Shown here: positions 56,743 through 64,000 of the stretch, one piece after another | Numbering within the stretch: position 1 is the stretch's first letter | Layout of the letters: every line of letters begins with the position of its first letter | NCBI GenBank assembly: GCA_022747635.1 | Contig: JAKTNV010000063.1 | Coordinates: forward strand, 496,001 to 560,000 | From: Hetaerina americana | Lineage: Eukaryota; Arthropoda; Insecta; Odonata; Calopterygidae | DNA length: 64,000 bases | Direction: 5' to 3' | Program-made: the position numbers and the translations under genes | The notes under the pieces: generated by a model | What the model saw: the letters and a program-made list of their open reading frames with translations, nothing else | Told to the model about the DNA's origin: nothing | Database searches by the model: none

Positions 56743-57678
56743 ACAGCGGTCTCGAGTCTCTGATCGTCTTAAAATTATTGCCCAATAGCCACCACTTGGC
56801 ACACAGGATGAGGAAATAGTCGCCAGTTGCAAGGTCGAAACCGGGGATTGCGGTCCAAAAACGCCCGTTCACAAAAACATTCTTTGCCCTTGTGTTAGTC
56901 GGTAGCCATTTTCGGAACCAACCTTTTACACAATTTGTGATATCCGAGACATTGCCGAAAAAATCATGTAAATAGTAGAGTGCCCAAAAAGAGGAAATAC
57001 ATAAGCCGAAGCAATAATCGTTTATCAGATAATAGTTCTTGATCAACTTGTAGGACGATATCATCGGTCTAGACACTGGGCCTGCCTCTTCATCGTGCAA
57101 AATTGTGCAGCCATTTTTCATGCCTTCTCAATGTTTTCCAACCACTTCCTCAATAATTACTGCAGGTTCCTAAACTAGGCACAACTTCCGGTGAAGCTGG
57201 GCAGATGATGACTGATCCTTCTACACACAAAAATCGAATCAGAGCAAACACTTGAAACTGGCGAGAGCATTGATTTTCCAAGAAATTTTTATCTGAATTC
57301 AACCACAGGTGAACGACTACTCAGTCAAAGAAATAGCCTCAGTGGTTTCGGAAGCAATCATTGTATGGGGCTGCATGTGTACAAATTCATCCTTACCCGC
57401 CAATAATTGGATATAAGAAAACGACCCTTTGTTTTCGAATATGCCTCGTAATAGGAGTACCATAAAGCAATGTTGTAGAGAGGCTATTGCTATTAATTGA
57501 TCACAGCATATGCGTCGGCGTTAGAGTAAATACACATCGCACTTGAAATCTAAATATTATTGTTAAGATGAGGGCGGTCTCTATACATCGTATTGCTGCC
57601 TCCGATTTCATCTTGTTGGCCATTTTTCCCGCTCAAGTCGACGAACTTGCTATCTATTTTAATGCAGTACATAAACTA
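56743..57678. other. No firmly recognised feature
   Basis: A 134-codon minus frame (56717-57121) ends in part inside SINE-B. Its FVNGRFWTAI...GDYF stretch weakly recalls the mariner C-terminus, but I do not rely on it. 57190-57560 is unassigned. Confidence 0.4.
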
Positions 57679-58134
57679 GGCTTGTATAAAAGTATTGGTA
57701 GCAATCTTTTCCTGACGTGTGCGTGAATTTCTGAATTCAGACCATCAGTTAAGAGTTTGCATAATCGCAGGTCGTGTTGGCATTGATAAGATGACAGTGG
57801 GCACCATTATCACAGAAAGATTGATGATGCGAAAGATCTATGATAAACTTTTCCCAAAGGTCTTGACGGACGACCAAGAACAAAGCTGAGAGTTTTCTTG
57901 TGAGGGCCTCCTGCAACGGCATCGCGACGATTCCCCAGCCCCCTTGCAGTCCCGACTTGGCACCAGCAGGCTATTTTCTAAAGTGAAATTCTACCTCAAA
58001 GGACACCTAAGTGCCGCCAAAGAAGTTTGCCCACGTACCCTCAAGTAATTTTCGGAATCCGCCGACCAGGGAGCCTTATCTGAAATATTATATTCAAGGT
58101 TTAGAAACTTTTCCCGATACTTTTTATACAAACC
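57679..58134 (+). mobile_element. Short decayed mariner element (group M6)
   Basis: The ends GCTTGTATAAAAGTATTGG and the inverse of CCCGATACTTTTTATACAAA are complementary. The interior holds RVGIDKMTVGTIITERLMMRK and KVLTDDQEQS (linker after the helix-turn-helix), then SRLGTSRLFSKVKFYLKGH from the C-terminal catalytic region in broken frames. The DDE core is deleted. Confidence 0.75.
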
Positions 58135-59975
58135 ATGACTACCAGAGCATGCTGAGTAAACGTAAATAATCCCTGTATCTCTTCTCCATTAAATTGAAGT
58201 TTTTACATTACGCTGCCTCAAAATATTTTCCAAACTACTTCTCCTTAATCTTCTTCAGATTTCACCCTGTTATTTCCCCTCTTCTCAAAATGTAAAACTT
58301 ATTAGATATTATTACTAGTAATATTCTCCGTCCATCAATATTTTCAATACCCTTCTTCATAGATAAGTACGTAGATATATCTCATGCCCCTAAACCCTAC
58401 AGATTGCTTAAAAAACACGTTTCCGATACTTAACACCGTCTTTCTCCATTATAGACTATATTAAAATATGTGATTTGCGTATTTACTTATTTTATCTCGA
58501 ATTTATTCCATCACATGTTCAAACATTTTTTAAGCAACGCTGTTTTCCCTAGCAATACTTCGAGGGCTGCACTCAATGTTATCCAAAAACTACTGCTAAA
58601 ATATGTGAATAGTTCCCTAGTACTCGATTTTATTATCCAGTCGTAGTAAGAAAATTATTTCAAATATAACTTCGGGAAAGAATTAAAACTTGCTTGAGAT
58701 TTGAACCTAGATTCCCCGATTTCAATTCAAATGTTAAAGTTGCATTTATAATTTAATCCTTATCTTAATACATATATATTATAATACATTATATATCTCA
58801 TCAGCGAGTGCAATAGTAAAAAAAATGTTCTAATTATTGTTGAATGGCATTTGTCTCCACTTAATAACATAAACATCGTCGTTAAAAATTATCATTGGCA
58901 ATTTAACTTCGGAAATTATGTCTTGGAACAGAATGTTAACAACGCTCTTTGAGATGTTACGCATTTGGCGGGTGTCTCTTCATTTTTCATTATTTTTTAA
59001 TATGATTTCAACGAAATCCGGCTGAAACCTACAACTCCAATCCAAGTTTAATAATGTCCGACATAAATCTTATATATTCTGTTCCCACCGTAGATATTCC
59101 CTCGCAATGATGTTCTAGAATGCCTCTTTGTTCCATATCTATCCTTATTTAATGCCTTTCATGTCTTCCATCTTACTCATTCAATTTTATGTCATTTAAT
59201 GCCAGGAAATCAGATTGCTTGCCCGTGGTTTTAGCGGATTCCATAATGTTTAAAACAGAACTACACATTATTGGTGAAAGAGGCATAGAATTGAATGACG
59301 GCGAGATTGTAAAGGTGAGAAACCCTTGCTTTTTCTATCTGCAGGTATTTAGAACAATAAATATTGATAGCAAAATCAAAAGAAAAATCACAAGACTTTC
59401 ACCACATTTTTTTAATGTTTGTTTTAATAGTTGTTCAGCTGTTAGCAGTTACTTCGGACAAAAATGAGGCAGCGTAGAATGGAGTTTATCCTTGAAATTG
59501 ATATCAAACATCCATTGAATACCTTTGCCAGTGTATCGTTCTTTGGATTTGTTGAGTCTCTCCTAACACAACAAGCCATCAAAAACCGCCGCGGCACATT
59601 TGGAGAAGTGAAACGGATATTATACATGTTTGACTGACCGCTTTGGGTAAAGATTTTTTTTCAGGTTTCAATTTTTAGTCCTCCTTTGAAGTTCAATATT
59701 TTATTCGAGGTCAACAGATATGAAATATACGCGAATTATTTGGGAAAAGGAGGTAAATACTGCTAAAGACGCTAATTAATGGTCAAGAATCAAGTCAAAA
59801 AATAAACAAACGAGCCGGATATGGGTTACCTTTCATGGACCACACCAAAGCTCAGCATTGAAATGCGACTTTGATCCGTAACTAAAGGTGATCAACTCAC
59901 ATGGTACTGATATATGCACCACTGTATGATACGGATGACAAAGTAATGACATAGATATATTTATGAATTAAACAT
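58135..59975. other. No recognised features
   Basis: AT-rich. A 92-codon frame at 59189-59467 is not recognised. Confidence 0.5.
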
Positions 59976-59985
59976 CAATACAAAC

Positions 59986-60294
59986 GTAGTAGTAGTTTTT
60001 AGGGGAGGCGACCGACAGCTAAGGTCATTTGCGCCATAGGGGATGGACAGGAAAGGATGAAGGGTAGAGAGAAACCCGGCGTCGGCATTAGCCTACTCTT
60101 TACGAAAGGCGCCAAGGGGTCCGCAGTTTAACGTCCCATCCGACGGACGGCGTACTTACTCAAAGTGCCCTCCACAAAGCACCTCAAGTAGGGATCGAGA
60201 TACCTCTGAAAAATATTCAACACCGCCGGGATTTGAACCCGCGCCCTCAGGGTGGGAAGCCAGCACGTTAGCCCCCGCACCATCTCGATCCCCA
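59986..60294 (-). mobile_element. SINE-A copy with 10-bp target-site duplication
   Basis: CAATACAAAC at 59976-59985 and 60295-60304 flanks the element. Best-preserved copy: tRNA-like head GGGGGCTAACGTGCTGGC with GGGTTCAAATCCCGGCG, complete body, (ACT)4 tail. Confidence 0.95.
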
Positions 60295-60304
60295 CAATAC
60301 AAAC

Positions 60305-60673
60305 TACCACAGCTAATTTGTTAATGTACTTTTTATCTTGCATTTGTATACACTAAAATTTGATAGTGAAAATGTGTGTAGCGAAAATCAAGAAAGTAAT
60401 AGCACATAAATGTGTGCAATGGCGGAGTTAACTCATGTATCTTCAAAGAGTCGATGCAAATCCTTTCGAATCGGCGACTCTGAGATTCCATTTTCGAGCT
60501 GCACTTCAATTTATGGTCCCTGCTGACCTAAAGGTGACGGCCTGAATTCCTACGACACTGTTGGTCTCCGAGGTGTACCAACGCCGGATGCAAATGTTCA
60601 GCTATAATTTCCACGTTATTGGATAGGTTTTTACTAAATTTTTATGTCTTTGAGTATGTTGGTTGATCGTAAA
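60305..60673. other. No recognised features
   Basis: Intergenic, nothing identified. Confidence 0.5.
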
Positions 60674-61620
60674 CGAGGTCTATCCAATAAATACGCGAAC
60701 TGAGGCCTTTAAAACTTTATTTTGCACAATTTAGACTACATCGATTTTATCCCCCTGTTCAAAGTACTCTCCATTCGTCGCTTTGTACTTATTCAATCTT
60801 CTTTTCCACTGTTTATTAAAGCACCCTTCGAAGTCCTCGGCAATTAGGCTTTTGACTTTTCTCGTCGTTTCTTTCTTTATTGTATCTTCCACATCTTCCC
60901 AGTGATGTCCCCGCATCACATTTTTGCATTTTGAGAATAGGAAAAAATTCGCAGGGGGCGAGATCTGGCGAATGAGGAGGAAGATCAAAGATGGTGATTG
61001 AATTTTTTTCAAGAAACTGGCGAACGATCAATGCAGAATGTGCATCTGCATTGTCATGGTGATGCATTCATCCTTCACCTTGAGTCAAATTTGGTCGCAC
61101 ACGACGCACGCGATCTCTCAAACGCTTGAGGACTGAACTCTAAGGTAGAACTCAGCATTTACTGTTCGTCCTTCAGGAAGAAATTCATGATGAAAAACAC
61201 ATCGACAACAAACAAAACCAGAAGCATAACTTTTTTTTCGATGGGCTTTTTCTTGATTGTTTGTTTGTTGTAATCCACTTGAATACACGGATGTTTTCTT
61301 CAGAGCATTATCACCGTAAACAGCTGTCAACATTTCAGTAATTTCTTGATAACTTTTGCCGCACTTAACCGCAAAACTTGATATTGATTAGTTTCTGCGT
61401 CATTTCATCAATTTCCAACAGAACAGTACAGAATCGTATGAACAAGGACAACAGAAACTAACATAACTGGCATCATACGCACAGCTCGACGATCCGCCAA
61501 GCACAGACGACTCATTGGGTCTCGGGCAACTAGCGCCGCTAGTGGGGGGGGGGGGGGGCTAAAGTCCGCGCCATGGCCACCAGATTGCACTAGTTCGATT
61601 ATTTATTGGATAGACCTCGC
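60674..61620 (-). mobile_element. mariner element, both ends, internally deleted (group M2)
   Basis: The terminal repeats CGAGGTCTATCCAATAAATA and the inverse at 61620 are well preserved. The minus strand encodes FLPEGRTVNAEFYLRV, HDNADAHSALIVRQFLEK, LPPHSPDLAPCEFF, KCKNVMRGHHWEDVE and TNGEYFEQGDKIDV. The N-terminal segment is partly replaced (YGDNALKKTSVY then a deletion). It keeps the second catalytic block lacking in the 10103 copy. Frameshifts inactivate it. Confidence 0.92.
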
Positions 61621-61806
61621 ATGTATTTGCATGTGTGTGGACTGAGAAGGTTTTCGCATGAATATGGGTGTGGCCCCAATGGATGTGGGTTTGCATGAAT
61701 ATCTTGATTCTACATATGGTGTTATTTTCTTTTACGGGTTCTGGCCTAACATCCCCGCAACACGCCCTTGCGGTGGCTTGCGAGGTATTATTGTGTGTAT
61801 GTAGGA
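61621..61806 (+). mobile_element. LINE 3' UTR fragment, same family as 40753-42149
   Basis: The last 150 bases match the 3' UTR end of the nested LINE: TTTTCTTTTACGG, ACACGCCCTTGCGG, GGCTTGCGAGGTATTAT, then a GTGTATGTAG tail. It starts right at the right end of the mariner element. Extreme 5' truncation, no coding sequence. Confidence 0.8.
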
Positions 61807-62353
61807 ATGAAAACCATCGTTATAATGAAAACATCATTTTACATGAAAATTTGATAAATTGATTTTTGTGATTGAAATTTACTGCAAGAACTGCAAGTTT
61901 ATGAAAACGACCAAAACTAGAAAAGAATGAATCAACGGTTGCAAACTCCATTCCTCCGATTGACGGATTCTGCTTGAAGTGCCAGGTAATTAACTGCGAA
62001 ACACACACCGTCCTACGTGAATATGTTTTTATTTCTACGCGTACAGCTACCAGTTGAATCAACACAACAGGAGATATGTTTCATGGGAAAATGATGATGT
62101 TAACAAGAGCTATAGGTGTGATTCCACCCAAGCATATCGTGTCTAATGGCGTTTTAACTAACCCTGATCACCAAAGAATACAATGTGATAATTATCATCC
62201 AACAAACTTTAATATTAGAATTATGTAATCATTTAAATTGAGGTATTATATCCATTAAAGATAGGATTTTGGGAATATCGTGAGAACTTCCTTTTATTTC
62301 CCTTGAACTATCTCCCTCTTCATTTCTTGGTCAACTTCAACCCACCCTCATTC

Positions 62354-62356
<3 letters not shown>
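61807..62356. other. No recognised features
   Basis: AT-rich. Confidence 0.5.
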
Positions 62357-62441
<85 letters not shown>

Positions 62442-62458
62442 TATATATATATATATAT
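62357..62458. repeat. (AT)n microsatellite, longest in the window
   Basis: About 100 bases of AT repeat with one short T interruption (62438-62441). Confidence 0.97.
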
Positions 62459-64000
62459 CACTTTATTTCACTTCCTAGTTCACCCTCTATTCCCTTCCTC
62501 TTTCACGCCCTTTAGCATCCCACTACTCCTCAATATTTTCTCCACTCCAACATGTATTGCATTTCATTGTTTGTCTCGCTCTCTCTCTCTTTGTCCAACT
62601 TATTTTTTTTTCATTTTGGCAAAGGTATTTAATACCAATAAAAAAACAATTCTCTCAAGGTACGTTAATTTGCGTCAATTCTCTCAAGGTACGTTTAATT
62701 AAATGGCTCCTTTCAAAATTATCCGGCTCTGCTCTTCGTAATAAATGATCGCGATACAAATTTGAAAATTCTCTCGACGCAGGTGATTCTGAGATAGCGC
62801 CCCTACTTTCGATTTGGGGAAGAACTTTCTTTCCTCCAATCGCATCTCTCTTGCCCACGGACTATCGGTAATCAAATCGAAATAAATGAATTAAAGTCGT
62901 GTAGGGCTTGATTTTGCGGTAGTTACTGACTTAAATTATTCAGTTCTTTGGTACGTGGAACTAACAACTAACTAAATAAATTTAATTAGCTCCACTTGAA
63001 CCAAATTTACCCAATTGCATCAATCCTCATTAAAGCTCGGGAACCATTAGTCAGCAGCAGAGCGCACTCCCTAGTAATACATAGAACACCACGCCAGCAG
63101 TAGTAATAGGAATGTTCAATTCAACAGCACCGCTAGGGCCACTCATCCAAGTGGCAAAATCTAGAAACAAGCCGATGTGCGTTTGATCTTCTGATGGTTC
63201 ACCGAAATTCCAACCCTTGGAGACCTCTTCCAATTACATTTCTACCTCACTGACATGTTCCTCTCAGTTCAATACTCCCGCCATTTGAGATCTAGTCTCC
63301 ATGTCGCCATTTGTCGTATTTGTCTCCATGTCGTATTTGTCGCCAAAAATTCCTTTGATGTAGACGAATGCTCCAAATCCTCACTCGAATAAACTGATCC
63401 TTTAGCCGATTATAAATACTCATAAGAAGTAGGAGGATTAATTCATTGCAAGTGTGGTAACATAAATGATCACGTGATCCACGTGATTTTTAATGCTAAA
63501 CTTTACCTTTAAAAACTAATTTCACTCTCTACTTTACAACATTTACTTTACTACACAATACTGAAATATTAGCAGGTTTTGGTTAATACAAATAGTAGCG
63601 CGTCCAAATATTTAGCGAAACCAAAAATGCTTTTTTTTCAAGAGCCGAATCTTGGGGTTTTTTGTACTGCTTATCTTGAATAGTGCCACTAGACAGAGGA
63701 GGGGTCTCGAAAGGGGTCCAAAAATCAAATAAGGGGTCTCGAAAATAGATGAGTCTTTCAATGCATCTACTTATAAGACTATTCATTAAAACTTGGCAAT
63801 TTTCCGCAAAATTTAACACAACCGGGTTCAATGTAACTACATCATCATGAATCTACTTCAATGTAACTACATAATTTTATTTTGTGGAAAATTGCCAATT
63901 TTAAATTAATCATGTTATTCCACCATATCACGCCTGAAACGTCTTTTTTAATACTTTTAAGATGCTAACGCCAAACGTGATAAATAAAGAGATGCATATG
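62459..64000. other. No supported gene; small local repeats
   Basis: A CT run lies at about 62577-62591. A 29-bp tandem repeat of CAATTCTCTCAAGGTACGT lies at 62647-62704. TCTCCATGTCG repeats lie near 63297-63335. A 26-bp inverted repeat of GGCAATTTTCC type lies at 63788-63814 and 63877-63902, with TTCAATGTAACTACAT repeated inside. No coding sequence was recognised. Confidence 0.5.

Noticed and set aside
56717..57121. 134-codon minus frame as a mariner C-terminus
   Set aside because: Only a loose GDYF-like pattern; partly overlaps SINE-B and no catalytic motif or terminal repeat was found.
1690..62458. Repeated YIYI open frames
   Set aside because: They are translations of (AT)n microsatellites without coding meaning.
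1..64000. LTR retrotransposon or endogenous retrovirus
   Set aside because: No gag, protease, integrase or envelope motifs, and no paired long direct repeats; RT motifs all belong to non-LTR elements.
1..64000. CRISPR array or bacterial operons
   Set aside because: No regularly spaced short repeats with unique spacers; gene content is eukaryotic mobile elements.

Overview
This window is eukaryotic, AT-rich (judged by eye, high 30s % GC), and consists almost entirely of interspersed repeats. No complete single-copy host gene could be supported. The mix of mariner elements, RTE-type and CR1/jockey-type LINEs, tRNA-derived SINEs, a HARBI1-like remnant and long (AT)n tracts fits an arthropod, most likely an insect. 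That assignment is inference, and no species can be named from sequence alone.

The dominant family is an RTE-like non-LTR retrotransposon with an APE-type endonuclease and reverse transcriptase on one ORF. One copy (28570-31931, + strand) is essentially full length. It has a 5' UTR, endonuclease, RT and 3' end, and its roughly 992-codon ORF is broken by a single in-frame TGA at 30553. Other copies are 3' fragments: 1752-2714 (-), 2716-4463 (+), 19105-19985 (-), 20000-20098 (-), 27336-28509 (-), 44826-45210 (+) and 40253-42447 (+). The last is split by a 5'-truncated CR1/jockey-like LINE (40753-42149). A much older relative lies at 16815-17225 (-). Two copy pairs stand head to head, and several copies abut (AT)n tracts.

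DNA transposons are mostly decayed, internally deleted mariners in at least six groups: 6201-7083, 53691-54600 and two solo ends (22674, 24427); 10103-10540, 14778-15690 and 60674-61620; 34341-35113; 36664-37446; 46471-47380; 57679-58134. A HARBI1-like transposase fragment lies at 32670-33155, and a short TIR element is present twice near 16586 and 17408.

SINE-like repeats include a family ending in (ACT)n with clear 10-12 bp target-site duplications (43568, 55948, 59986, plus two older copies at 17575 and 17906). There is also a second tRNA-headed family (56553), a divergent pair (45838, 52416), and a tRNA-like unit arranged as inverted and direct repeats at the left edge.

The most interesting signal is a set of snap-back (foldback) elements: 2351-2569, 50785-50979, 38270-38584 with a half copy at 4528-4637, and a structurally similar palindrome at 31953-32087. 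Two are flanked by target-site duplications. The arms of the first three carry a motif like the hammerhead-ribozyme core reported from Penelope-like retroelements (CTGANGA, stem, GAAA). Several are bracketed by (TA)n. I read them as non-autonomous, possibly Penelope-derived, self-complementary mobile elements.
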